A stretch of DNA of 64,000 nucleotides from Luzula sylvatica (lineage: Eukaryota; Streptophyta; Magnoliopsida; Poales; Juncaceae), in NCBI GenBank assembly GCA_946800325.1, contig OX326959.1, positions 31,348,527-31,412,526 of the forward strand. Reading direction: 5' to 3'. The translations under genes and the position numbers were made by a program. Positions 12,525 through 25,049 of this stretch are shown in pieces. The stretch's first letter is position 1, and each line of letters begins with the position of its first letter. A model generated the notes under the pieces. It had not been told where the DNA came from. It made no database searches and was given only the letters and a program-made list of their open reading frames with translations.

Positions 12525-14560
12525 GTTAAAATCTTGTTTTGAATCGAAAAACAAACTTCCTTAGTGTTTGTCAAATTTGGTAAAAAGTTATGTAGTAAAA
12601 GATACGATACAAATGATCTAAAAACACGTTATTTGAACTCCTCAAAGTGTTAAAATCTTGTTTTGAATCGAAAAACAAACTTCCTTAGTGTTTGTGAAAT
12701 TTGGTGAAAAGTTATGTAGTAAAAGATACCATACAAATGATCTAAAAACACGTTATTTGAACTCCTCAAAGCGTTAAAATCTTGTTTTGAATCGAAAAAC
12801 AAACTTCCTTAGTGTTTGTGAAATTCGGTGAAAAGTTATGTAGTAAAAGATACGATACAAATGATCTAAAAACATGTTATTTGAACTCCTCAAAGGGTTA
12901 AAATCTTGTTTTGAATCGAAAAACAAACTTTCTTAGTGTTTGTGAAATTTGGTGAAAAGTTATGTAGTAAAAGATACGATACAAATGATCAAAAAACACG
13001 TTATTTGAACTCCTCAAAGCGTTAAAATCTTATTTTGAATCGAAAAAAAAACTTCCTTAGTGTTTGTGAAATTTGGTGAAAAGTTATGTAGTAAAAGATA
13101 CGATACAGACGATCTAAAAACACGTTATTTGAACTCCTCAAAGCGTTAAAATCTTGTTTTGAATCGAAAAACAAACTTCCTTAGTGTTTGTGAAATTCGG
13201 TGAAAAGTTATGTAGTAAAAGATACGATACAAATGATCTAAAAACACGTTATTTGAACTCCTCAAAGCGTTAAAATCTTGTTTTGAATCGAAAAACAAAC
13301 TTCCTTAGTGTTTGTGAAATTTGGTGAAAAGTTATGTAGTAAAAGATACGATACAAACGATCTAAAAACACGTTATTTGAACTCCTCAAAGCGTTAAAAT
13401 CTTGTTTTGAATCGAAAAACAAACTTTCTTAGTGTTTGTGAAATTTGGTGAAAAATTATGTAGTAAAAGATACGATACAAATGATCTAAAAACACGTTAT
13501 TTGAACTCCTCAAAGCGTTAAAATCTTGTTTTGAATCGAAAAACAAACTTCCTTAGTGTTTGTGAAATTTGGTGAAAAGTTATGTAGTAAAAGATACGAT
13601 ACAAATGATCTAAAAACACGTTATTTGAACTCCTCAAAGCGTTAAAATCTTGTTTTGAATCGAAAAACAAACTTCCTTAGTGTTTGTGAAATTCGGTGAA
13701 AAGTTATGTAGTAAAAGATACGATACAAATGATCTAAAAACATGTTATTTGAACTCCTCAAAGGGTTAAAATCTTGTTTTGAATCGAAAAACAAACTTTC
13801 TTAGTGTTTGTGAAATTTGGTGAAAAGTTATGTAGTAAAAGATACGATACAAATGATCTAAAAACACGTTATTTGAACTCCTCAAAGCGTTAAAATCTTG
13901 TTTTGAATCGAAAAACAAACTTCCTTAGTGTTTGTGAAATTTGGTGAAAAGTTATGTAGTAAAAGATACGATACAGACGATCTAAAAACACGTTATTTGA
14001 ACTCCTCAAAGCGTTAAAATCTTGTTTTGAATCGAAAAACAAACTTCCTTAGTGTTTGTGAAATTCGGTGAAAAGTTATGTAGTAAAAGATACGATACAA
14101 ATGATCTAAAAACACGTTATTTGAACTCCTCAAAGCGTTAAAATCTTGTTTTGAATCGAAAAACAAACTTCCTTAGTGTTTGTGAAATTTGGTGAAAAGT
14201 TATGTAGTAAAAGATACGATACAAACGATCTAAAAACACGTTATTTGAACTCCTCAAAGCGTTAAAATCTTGTTTTGAATCTAAAAACAAACTTCCTTAC
14301 TGTTTGTGAAATTTGGTGAAAAGTTATGTAGTAAAAGATACGATACAAACGATCTAAAAACACGTTATTTGAACTCCTCAAAGCGTTAAAATCTTCTTTT
14401 GAATCGAACAACAAACTTCCTTACTGTTTGTGAAATTTGGTGAAAAGTTATGTAGTAACAGATACGATACAAATGATATAAAAACACGTTATTTGAACTC
14501 CTCAAAGCGTGAAAATCTTGTTTTGAATCTAAAAACAAACTTTCTTAGTGTTTGTGAAAT
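12525..14560 (+). repeat. Segment repeated at +5,580 bp (right copy)
   Basis: This is the partner of 6945-8980. It has its own substitutions, such as g58 to a (taaaaag) near 12582 and g82 to c near 12730. The monomer at 12897 shares t95 to a (gatcaa) with 8185 rather than with its expected counterpart 7317, which is evidence of exchange between neighbouring HOR copies. Confidence 0.65.
12773..14264 (+). repeat. Seven-monomer HOR, second locus
   Basis: The 7-mer order seen at 7193 recurs at 12773 and restarts at 13641, again 868 bp apart. Marker monomers include 12897 (ggg edge), 13021 (a88 to g), 13145 (t54 to c), 13393 (g63 to a), then 13641, 13765, 13889 and 14013. It lies within the +5,580 copy, so it was carried there by the larger duplication. 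Confidence 0.65.
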
Positions 14561-14880
14561 TTGGTGAAAAGTTATGTAGTAAAAGATACGATACAAATGA
14601 TCTAAAAACACGTTATTTGAACTCCTCAAAGCGTTAAAATCTTGTTTTGAATCGAAAAACAAACTTTCTTAGTGTTTGTGAAATTTGGTGAAAAGTTATG
14701 TAGTAAAAGATACGATACAAATGATCTAAAAACACGTTATTTGAACTCCTCAAAGCGTTAAAATCTTGTTTTGAATCGAAAAACAAACTTTCTTAGTGTT
14801 TGTGAAATTTGGTGAAAAGTTATGTAGTAAAAGATACGATACAAATGATCTAAAAACACGTTATTTGAACAACTCATAGC

Positions 14881-15003
14881 GTTAAAATCTTGTTTTGAAT
14901 CGAAAAAAAACTTCCTTAGTGTTTGTGAAATTTGGTGAAAAGTTATGTAGTAAAAGATACGATACAAATGATCTAAAAACACGTTATTTGAACTCCTCAA
15001 AGC
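14881..15003 (+). repeat. 123-bp monomer with 1-bp deletion
   Basis: The A-rich run at consensus 23-31 is one base short (14903-14910) and lacks the usual c28. Related variants at 4341, 7441 and 13021 have c28 to a, which makes a nine-A run, so polyA slippage on such a variant would explain the loss. This deletion shifts the array phase by one and keeps the minus-strand reading frame in register for two units. Confidence 0.95.
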
Positions 15004-15127
15004 GTTAAAATCTTGTTTTGAATCGAAAAACAAACTTTCATAGTGTTTGTGAAATTTGGTGAAAAGTTATGTAGTAACAGATACGATACAAATGATCTAA
15101 AAACACGTTATTTGATCCCCTCAAAGG
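15004..15127 (+). repeat. Hybrid monomer marking a four-monomer deletion
   Basis: Its left half carries c35 to t and t37 to a, like the monomers at 2853 and 11533. Its right half carries a75 to c and t115 to c, like those at 3349 and 12029. The flanks (14881 and 15128) match 2729 and 3473. In those references the two types are four monomers apart, so an exchange removed four monomers here. An exchange product of the opposite sign lies at 11037-12028. Confidence 0.75.
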
Positions 15128-17235
15128 GTTAAAATCTTGTTTTGAATTGAAAAACAAACTTTCTTAGTGTTTGTGAAATTTGGTGAAAAGTTATGTAGTA
15201 AAAGATTCGATACAAATGATCTAAAAACACGTTATTTGAACTCCTCAAAGCGTTAAAATCTTGTTTTGAATCGAAAAACAAACTTCCTTAGTGTTTGTGA
15301 AATTTGTTGAAAAGTTATGTAGTAAAAGATACAATACAAATGATCTAAAAACACGTTATTTGAACTCCTCAAAGCGTTAAAATCTTGTTTTGAATCGAAA
15401 AACAAACTTTCATAGTGTTTGTGAAATTTGGTGAAAAGTTATGTTGTAAAAGATACGATACAAACGATCTAAAAACACGTTATTTGAACTCCTCAAAGCG
15501 TTAAAATCTTGTTTTGAATCGAAAAACAAACTTCCTTAGTGTTTGTCAAATTTGGTGAAAAGTTATGTAGTAAAAGATACGATACAAATGATCTAAAAAC
15601 ACGTTATTTGAACTCCTCAAAGCGTTCAAATCTTGTTTTGAATCGAAAAACAAACTTCCTTAGTGTTTGTGAAATTTGGTGAAAAGTTATGTAGTAAAAG
15701 ATACGATACAAATGATCTAAAAACACGTTATTTGAACTCCTCAAAGCGTTAAAATCTTGTTTTGAATCGAAAAACAAACTTCCTTAGTGTTTGTGAAATT
15801 TGGTGAAAAGTTATGTAGTAAAAGATACGATACAAATGATCTAAAAACACGTTATTTGAACTCCTCAAAGGGTTAAAATCTTGTTTTGAATCGAAAAACA
15901 AACTTCCTTAGTGTTTGTGAAATTGGGTGAAAAGTTATGTAGTAAAAGATACGATACAAATGATCTAAAAACACGTTATTTGAACTCCTCAAAGCGTTAA
16001 AATCTTGTTTTGAATCGAAAAACAAACTTCCTTAGTGTTTGTGAAATTCGGTGAAAAGTTATGTAGTAAAAGATACGATACAAATGATCTAAAAACATGT
16101 TATTTGAACTCCTCAAAGGGTTAAAATCTTGTTTTGAATCGAAAAACAAACTTTCTTAGTGTTTGTGAAATTTGGTGAAAAGTTATGTAGTAAAAGATAC
16201 GATACAAATGATCTAAAAACACGTTATTTGAACTCCTCAAAGCGTTAAAATCTTGTTTTGAATCGAAAAACAAACTTCCTTAGTGTTTGTGAAATTTGGT
16301 GAAAAGTTATGTAGTAAAAGATACGATACAGACGATCTAAAAACACGTTATTTGAACTCCTCAAAGCGTTAAAATCTTGTTTTGAATCGAAAAACAAACT
16401 TCCTTAGTGTTTGTGAAATTCGGTGAAAAGTTATGTAGTAAAAGATACGATACAAATGATCTAAAAACACGTTATTTGAACTCCTCAAAGCGTTAAAATC
16501 TTGTTTTGAATCGAAAAACAAACTTCCTTAGTGTTTGTGAAATTTGGTGAAAAGTTATGTAGTAAAAGATACGATACAAATGATCTAAAAACACGTTATT
16601 TGAACTCCTCAAAGCGTTAAAATCTTGTTTTGAATCGAAAAACAAACTTCCTTAGTGTTTGTGAAATTTGCTGAAAAGTTATGTAGTAAAAGATACGATA
16701 CAAATGATCTAAAAACACGTTATTTGAACTCCTCAAAGCGTTAAAATCTTGTTTTGAATCGAAAAACAAACTTTCATAGTGTTTGTGAAATTTGGTGAAA
16801 AGTTATGTTGTAAAAGATACGATACAAACGATCTAAAAACACGTTATTTGAACTCCTCAAAGCGTTAAAATCTTGTTTTGAATCGAAAAACAAACTTCCT
16901 TAGTGTTTGTGAAATTTGGTGAAAAGATATGTAGTAAAAGATACGATACAAATGATCTAAAAACACGTTATTTGAACTCCTCAAAGCGTTAAAATCTTGT
17001 TTTGAATCGAAAAACAAACTTCCTTAGTGTTTGTGAAATTTGGTGAAAAGTTATGTAGTAAAAGATACGATACAAATGATCTAAAAACACGTTATTTGAA
17101 CTCCTCAAAGCGTTAAAATCTTGTTTTGAATCGAAAAACAAACTTCCTTAGTGTTTGTGAAATTTGCTGAAAAGTTATGTAGTAAAAGATACGATACAAA
17201 TGATCTAAAAACACGTTATTTGAACTCCTCAAAGC

Positions 17236-17607
17236 GTTAAAATCTTGTTTTGAATCGAAAAACAAACTTTCATAGTGTTTGTGAAATTTGGTGAAAAGTT
17301 ATGTTGTAAAAGATACGATACAAACGATCTAAAAACACGTTATTTGAACTCCTCAAAGCGTTAAAATCTTGTTTTGAATCGAAAAACAAACTTTCATAGT
17401 GTTTGTGAAATTTGGTGAAAAGTTATGTTGTAAAAGATACGATACAAACGATCTAAAAACACGTTATTTGAACTCCTCAAAGCGTTAAAATCTTGTTTTG
17501 AATCGAAAAACAAACTTTCATAGTGTTTGTGAAATTTGGTGAAAAGTTATGTAGTAAAAGATACGATACAAACGATCTAAAAACATGTTATTTGAACTCC
17601 TCAAAGC
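17236..17607 (+). repeat. Run of three consecutive same-type monomers
   Basis: Monomers 17236, 17360 and 17484 all carry c35 to t with t37 to a (tttcatag). The first two also have a70 to t. This type normally stands alone or in pairs, so the run looks like local single-monomer amplification. A pair of the same type lies at 17980 and 18104. Confidence 0.8.
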
Positions 17608-18479
17608 GTTAAAATCTTGTTTTGAATCGAAAAACAAACTTCCTTAGTGTTTGTGAAATTTGGTGAAAAGATATGTAGTAAAAGATACGATACAAACGAT
17701 CTAAAAACACGTTATTTGAACTCCTCAAAGCGTTAAAATCTTCTTTTGAATTGAAAAACAAACTTCCTTAGTGTTTGTGAAATTCGGTGAAAAGTTATGT
17801 AGTAAAAGATACGATACAAATGATCTAAAAACATGTTATTTGAACTCCTCAAAGGGTTAAAATCTTGTTTTGAATCGAAAAACAAACTTTCTTAGTGTTT
17901 GTGAAATTTGGTGAAAAGTTATGTAGTAAAAGATACGATACAAATGATCTAAAAACACGTTATTTGAACTCCTCAAAGCGTTAAAATCTTGTTTTGAATC
18001 GAAAAACAAACTTTCATAGTGTTTGTGAAATTTGGTGAAAAGTTATGTTGTAAAAGATACGATACAAACGATCTAAAAACACGTTATTTGAACTCCTCAA
18101 AGCGTTAAAATCTTGTTTTGAATCGAAAAACAAACTTTCATAGTGTTTGTGAAATTTGGTGAAAAGTTATGTTGTAAAAGATACGATACAAACGATCTAA
18201 AAACATGTTATTTGAACTCCTCAAAGCGTTAAAATCTTGTTTTGAATCGAAAAACAAACTTCCTTAGTGTTTGTGAAATTTGGTGAAAAGATATGTAGTA
18301 AAAGATACGATACAAATGATCTAAAAACACGTTATTTGAACTCCTCAAAGTGTTAAAATCTTGTTTTGAATCGAAAAACAAACTTCTTTAGTGTTTGTGA
18401 AATTTGGTGAAAAGTTATGTAGTAAAAGATACGATACAAATGATCTAAAAACATGTTATTTGAACTCCACAAAGCGTTA

Positions 18480-20945
18480 AAATCTTGTTTTGAATCGAAA
18501 AACAAACTTCCTTAGTGTTTGTGAAATTTGGTGAAAAGTTATGTAGTAAAAGATACGATACAAATGATCTAAAAACACGTTATTTGAACTCCTCGAAGCG
18601 TTAAAATCTTGTTTTGAATCGAAAAACAAACTTCCTTAGTGTTTGTGAAATTTGGTGAAATGTTATGTAGTAAAAGATACGATACAAATGATCTAAAAAC
18701 ATGTTATTTGAACTCCTCAATGTGTTAAAATCTTGTTTTGAATCTAAAAACAAACTTTCATAGTGTTTGTGAAATTTGGTGAAAAGTTATGTAGTAAAAG
18801 ATACGATACAAACGATCTAAAAACACGTTATTTGAACTCCTCAAAGCGTTAAAATCTTGTTTTGAATCGAAAAACAAACTTCCTTAGTGTTTGTGAAATT
18901 TGGTGAAAAGTTATGTAGTAAAAGATACGATACAAATGATCTAAAAACACGTTATTTGAACTCCTCATAGCGTTAAAATCTTGTTTTGAATCGAAAAACA
19001 AATTTCCTTAGTGTTTGTGAAATTTGGTGAAAAGTTATGTAGTAAAAGATACGATACAGACGATCTAAAAACACGTTATTTGAACTCCTCAAAGCGTTAA
19101 AATCTTGTTTTGAATCGAAAAACAAACTTCCTTAGTGTTTGTGAAATTCAGTGAAAAGTTATGTAGTAAAAGATACGATACAAATGATCTAAAAACACGT
19201 TATTTGAACTCTTCAAAGCGTTAAAATCTTGTTTTGAATCGAAAAACAAACTTCCTTAGTGTTTGTGAAATTTGGTGAAAAGTTATGTAGTAAAAGATAC
19301 GATACAAACGATCTAAAAACACGTTATTTGAACTCCTCAAAGCGTTAAAATCTTGTTTTGAGTCTAAAAACAAACTTCCTTAGTGTTTGTGAAATTTGGT
19401 GAAAAATTATGTAGTAAAAGATACGATACAAATGATCTAAAAACACGTTATTTGAACTCCTCAAAGCGTTAAAATCTTGTTTTGAATCGAAAAACAAACT
19501 TCCTTAGTGTTTGTGAAATTCAGTGAAAAGTTATGTAGTAAAAGATACGATACAAATGATCTAAAAACACGTTATTTGAACTCTTCAAAGCGTTAAAATC
19601 TTGTTTTGAATCGAAAAACAAACTTCCTTAGTGTTTGTGAAATTTGGTGAAAAGTTATGTAGTGAAAGATACGATACAAATGATCTAAAAACACGTTATT
19701 TGAACTCCTCAAAGCGTTAAAATCTTGTTTTGAATCGAAAAACAAACTTCCTTAGTGTTTGTGAAATTTGGTGAAAAGTTATGTAGTAAAAGATACGATA
19801 CAAATGATCTAAAAACACGTTATTTGAACTCCTCAAAGCGTTAAAATCTTGTTTTGAATCGAAAAACAAAGTTCCTTAGTGTTTGTGAAATTTGGTGAAA
19901 AGTTATGTAGTAAATGATACGATACAAATGATCTAAAAACTTTGAACTCCTCAATGTGTTAAAATATTGTTTTGAATCTAAAAACAAACTTTCATAGTGT
20001 TTGTGAAATTTGGTGAATAGTTATGTAGTAAAAGATACGATACAAACGATCTAAAAACACGTTATTTGAACTCCTCAAAGCGTTAAAATCTTGTTTTGAA
20101 TCGAAAAACAAAGTTCCTTAGTGTTTGGGAAATTTGGTGAATAGTTATGTAGTAAAAGATACGATACAAATGATCTCAAAACACGTTATTTGAACTCCTC
20201 ATAGCGTTAAAATCTTGTTTTGAATCGAAAAACAAATTTCCTTAGTGTTTGTGAAATTTGGTGAAAAGTTATGTAGTAAAAGATACGATACAAAAGATCT
20301 AAAAACACGTTATTTGAACTCATCAAAGCGTTAAAATCTTGTTTTGAATCGAAAAACAAACTTTCATAGTGTTTGTGAAATTTGGTGAAAAGTTATGTTG
20401 TAAAAGATACGATACAAACGATCTAAAAACACGTTATTTGAACTCCTCAAAGCGTTAAAATCTTGTTTTGAATCGAAAAACAAACTTTCATAGTGTTTGT
20501 GAAATTTGTTGAAAAGTTATGTTGTAAAAGATACGATACAAACGATATAAAAACACGTTATTTGAACTCCTCAATGCGTTAAAATCTTGTTTTGAATCGA
20601 AAAACAAACTTCCTTAGTGTTTGTGAAATTTGGTGAAAAGTTATGTAGTAAAATATACGATACAAATGATCTAAAAACACGTTATTTGAACTCCTCAAAG
20701 CGTTAAAATCTTGTTTTGAATCGAAAAACAAACTTCCTTAGTGTTTGTGAAATTTGGTGAAAAGTTATGTAGTAAAAGATACGATACAAAGGATCTAAAA
20801 ACATGTTATTTGAACTCCTCAATGTGTTAAAATCTTGTTTTGAATCTAAAAACAAACTTTCTTAGTGTTTGTGAAATTTGGTGAAAAGTTATGTAGTAAA
20901 AGATACGATACAAACGATCTAAAAACACGTTATTTGAACTCCTCA
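18480..20945 (+). repeat. Domain 2 duplicated section, left copy
   Basis: Shared with 25050-27360 are gaaatgtt (18661/25227), t54 to c with g55 to a (caatt-type cagtg, near 19149/25714), gagtct (19361/25927) and a73 to g (19664/26106). The 6-bp deletion (near 19941/26383), gatctcaaaac (20174/26616) and an a89, t90 change to aaaagatc (20293/26735) are also shared. The offset is 6,566 bp up to about 19450 and 6,442 bp after about 19600. This copy therefore has one extra monomer (19468-19591), itself another cagtg-type unit. Confidence 0.8.
19840..19957 (+). repeat. 118-bp monomer with 6-bp deletion
   Basis: Consensus acgtta (about 102-107) is missing near 19940, joining aaaaac directly to tttgaac. 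The same monomer has a76 to t (aaatgat). The next monomer starts at 19958 with a tgtgtt edge. Confidence 0.95.
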
Positions 20946-22809
20946 AAGCGTTAAAATCTTGTTTTGAATCGAAAAACAAACTTCCTTAGTGTTTGTGAAA
21001 TTTGGTGAAAAGTTATGTAGTAACAGATACGATACAAATGATCTAAAAACACGTTATTTGAACTCCTCAAAGCGTTAAAATCTTGTTTTGAATCGAAAAA
21101 CAAACTTCCTTAGTGTTTGTGAAATTTGGTGAAAAGTTATGTAGTAAAAGATACGATACAATTGATCTAAAAACACGTTATTTGAACTCCTCAAAGCGTT
21201 AAAATCTTGTTTTGAATCGAAAAACAAACTTTCTTAGTGTTTGTGAAATTTGGTGAAAAGTTATGTAGTAAAAGATACGATACAAATGATCTAAAAACAC
21301 GTTATTTGAACTCCTCAAAGCATTAAAATCTTGTTTTGAATCGAAAAACAAACTTCCTTAGTGTTTGTGAAATTTGCTGAAAAGTTATGTAGTAAAAGAT
21401 ACGATACAAATGATCTAAAAACACGTTATTTGAACAACTCATAGCGTTAAAATCTTGTTTTGAATCGAAAAACAAACTTCCTTAGTGTTTGTGAAATTTG
21501 GTGAAAAGTTATGTAGTAAAAGATACGATACAAATGATCTAAAAACACGTTATTTGAACTCCTCAAAGCGTTAAAATCTTGTTTTGAATCGAAAAACAAA
21601 CTTTCATAGTGTTTGTGAAATTTGGTGAAAAGTAATGTTGTAAAAGATACGATACAAACGATCTAAAAACACGTTATTTGAACTCCTCAAAGCGTTAAAA
21701 TCTTGTTTTGAATCGAAAAACAAACTTTCATAGTGTTTGTGAAATTTGGTGAAAAGTTATGTTGTAAAAGATACGATACAAACGATCTAAAAACATGTTA
21801 TTTGAACTCCTCAAAGCGTTAAAATCTTGTTTTGAATCGAAAAACAAACTTCCTTAGTGTTTGTGAAATTTGGTGAAAAGATATGTAGTAAAAGATAAGA
21901 TACAAATGATCTAAAAACACGTTATTTGAACTCCTCAAAGTGTTAAAATCTTGTTTTGAATCGAAAAACAAACTTCTTTAGTGTTTGTGAAATTTGGTGA
22001 AAAGTTATGTAGTAAAAGATACGATACAAATGATCTAAAAACACGTTATTTGAACTCCTCAAAGCGTTAAAATCTTGTTTTGAATCGAAAAACAAACTTC
22101 CTTAGTGTTTGTGAAATTTGGTGAAAAGTTATGTAGTAAAAGATACGATACAAATGATCTAAAAATATGTTATTTGAACTCCTCAAAGCGTTAAAATCTT
22201 GTTTTGAATCGAAAAACAAACTTCCTTAGTGTTTGTGAAATTTGGTGAAAAGTTATGTAGTAAAAGATACGATACAAATGATCTAAAAACATGTTATTTG
22301 AACTCCTCAAAGCGTTAAAATCTTGTTTTGAATCGAAAAACAAACTTCCTTAGTGTTTGTGAAATTTGGTGAAAAGTTATGTAGTAAAAGATACGATACA
22401 AATGATCTTAAAACACGTTATTTGAACTCCTCAAAGCGTTAAAATCTTGTTTTGAATCGAAAAACAAACTTCCTTAGTGTTTGTGAAATTTGCTGAAAAG
22501 TTATGTAGTAAAAGATACGATACAAATGATCTAAAAACACGTTATTTGAACTCCTCAAAGCGTTAAAATCTTGTTTTGAATCGAAAAACAAACTTCCTTA
22601 GTGTTTGTGAAATTTGGTGAAAAATTATGTAGTAAAAGATACGATACAAATGATCTAAAAACACGTTATTTGAACTCCTCAAAGCGTTAAAATCTTGTTT
22701 TGAATCGAAAAACAAACTTCCTTAGTGTTTGTGAAATTGGGTGAAAAGTTATGTAGTAAAAGATACGATACAAATGATCTAAAAACACGTTATTTGAACT
22801 CCTCAAAGC

Positions 22810-24173
22810 GTTAAAATCTTGTTTTGAATCGAAAAACAAACTTCCTTAGTGTTTGTGAAATTCGGTGAAAAGTTATGTAGTAAAAGATACGATACAAATG
22901 ATCTAAAAACATGTTATTTGAACTCCTCAAAGGGTTAAAATCTTGTTTTGAATCGAAAAACAAACTTTCTTAGTGTTTGTGAAATTTGGTGAAAAGTTAT
23001 GTAGTAAAAGATACGATACAAATGATCTAAAAACACGTTATTTGAACTCCTCAAAGCGTTAAAATCTTGTTTTGAATCGAAAAACAAACTTCCTTAGTGT
23101 TTGTGAAATTTGGTGAAAAGTTATGTAGTAAAAGATACGATACAGACGATCTAAAAACACGTTATTTGAACTCCTCAAAGCGTTAAAATCTTGTTTTGAA
23201 TCGAAAAACAAACTTCCTTAGTGTTTGTGAAATTCGGTGAAAAGTTATGTAGTAAAAGATACGATACAAATGATCTAAAAACACGTTATTTGAACTCCTC
23301 AAAGCGTTAAAATCTTGTTTTGAATCGAAAAACAAACTTCCTTAGTGTTTGTGAAATTTGGTGAAAAGTTATGTAGTAAAAGATACGATACAAATGATCT
23401 AAAAACACGTTATTTGAACTCCTCAAAGCGTTAAAATCTTGTTTTGAATCGAAAAACAAACTTCCTTAGTGTTTGTGAAATTTGGTGAAAAATTATGTAG
23501 TAAAAGATACGATACAAATGATCTAAAAACACGTTATTTGAACTCCTCAAAGCGTTAAAATCTTGTTTTGAATCGAAAAACAAACTTCCTTAGTGTTTGT
23601 GAAATTTGGTGAAAAGTTATGTAGTAAAAGATACTATACAAATGATCTAAAAACACGTTATTTGAACTCCTCAAAGCGTTAAAATCTTGTTTTGAATCGA
23701 AAAACAAACTTCCTTAGTGTTTGTGAAATTCGGTGAAAAGTTATGTAGTAAAAGATACGATACAAATGATCTAAAAACATGTTATTTGAACTCCTCAAAG
23801 GGTTAAAATCTTGTTTTGAATCGAAAAACAAACTTTCTTAGTGTTTGTGAAATTTGGTGAAAAGTTATGTAGTAAAAGATACGATACAAATGATCTAAAA
23901 ACACGTTATTTGAACTCCTCAAAGCGTTAAAATCTTGTTTTGAATCGAAAAACAAACTTCCTTAGTGTTTGTGAAATTTGGTGAAAAGTTATGTAGTAAA
24001 AGATACGATACAGACGATCTAAAAACACGTTATTTGAACTCCTCAAAGCGTTAAAATCTTGTTTTGAATCGAAAAACAAACTTCCGTAGTGTTTGTGAAA
24101 TTCGGTGAAAAGTTATGTAGTAAAAGATACGATACAAATGATCTAAAAACACGTTATTTGAACTCCTCAAAGC
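22810..24173 (+). repeat. Seven-monomer HOR, third locus
   Basis: Starts at 22810 and 23678 are 868 bp apart. The order matches the 7193 locus: t54 to c with c103 to t, ggg edge (22934/23802), a88 to g (23058/23926), t54 to c (23182/24050), consensus, g63 to a (23430), consensus. The second copy decays after its fourth monomer. The unit is thus shared between Domains 1 and 2. Confidence 0.65.
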
Positions 24174-25049
24174 GTTAAAATTTTGTTTTGAATCGAAAAA
24201 CAAACTTCCTTATTGTTTGTGAAATTTGGTGAAAAGTTATGTAGTAAAAGATACGATACAAATGATCTAAAAACACGTTATTTGAACTCCTCAAAGCGTT
24301 AAAATCTTGTTTTGAATCGAAAAACAAACTTCTTTAGTGTTTGTGAAATTTGGTGAAAAGTTATGTAGTAAAAGATACGATACAAATGATCTAAAAACAC
24401 GTTATTTGAACTCCTCAAAGCGTTAAAATCTTGTTTTGAATCGAAAAACAAACTTCCTTAGTGTTTGTGAAATTTGGTGAAAAGTTATGTAGTAAAAGAT
24501 ACGATACAAATGATCTAAAAACATGTTATTTGAACTCCTCAAAGCGTTAAAATCTTGTTTTGAATCGAAAAACAAACTTTTTTAGTGTTTGTGAAATTTG
24601 GTGAAAAGTTATGTAGTAAAAGATACGATACAAATGATCTAAAAACATGTTATTTGAACTCCTCAAAGCATTAAAATCTTGTTTTGAATCGAAAAACAAA
24701 CTTCCTTAGTGTTTGTGAAATTTGGTGAAAAGTTATGTAGTAAAAGATACGATACAAATGATCTTAAAACACGTTATTTGAACTCCTCAAAGCGTTAAAA
24801 TCTTGTTTTGAATCGAAAAACAAACTTCCTTAGTGTTTGTGAAATTTGGTGAAAAGTTATGTAGTAAAAGATACGATACAAATGATCTAAAAACACGTTA
24901 TTTGAACTCCTCAAAGCGTTAAAATCTTGTTTTGAATCGAAAAACAAACTTCCTTAGTGTTTGTGAAATTTGGTGAAAAGTTATGTAGTAAAAGATACGA
25001 TACAAATGATCTTAAAACACGTTATTTGAACTCCTCAAAGCGTTAAAAT

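Larger units (their letters stand above)
1..15127 (+). repeat. Domain 1: nested-duplication domain of the array
   Basis: This domain holds about 122 monomers. Marker monomers recur in the same order at fixed offsets: 3,100 bp (25 monomers), 8,184 bp (66), 8,680 bp (70) and 5,580 bp (45). The marker with g12 to c, a25 to c, g40 to c and a75 to c starts at 621, 2233, 8805, 10417 and 14385. A following marker with t3 to g starts at 745, 2357, 5457, 8929, 10541 and 14509. Another, with tail change a121 to t plus 115-116 to aa, ends at 2728, 5828, 10912 and 14880. No gene or unique sequence is present. The right boundary is a judgement, placed before the monomer at 15128. Confidence 0.8.

Noticed and set aside
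14758..15033. Minus-strand open reading frame of 91 codons
   Set aside because: It is two satellite units read in the same phase because of a 1-bp deletion. It lacks an atg start, shows a 41-residue repeat and has no known domain. It is not a gene.
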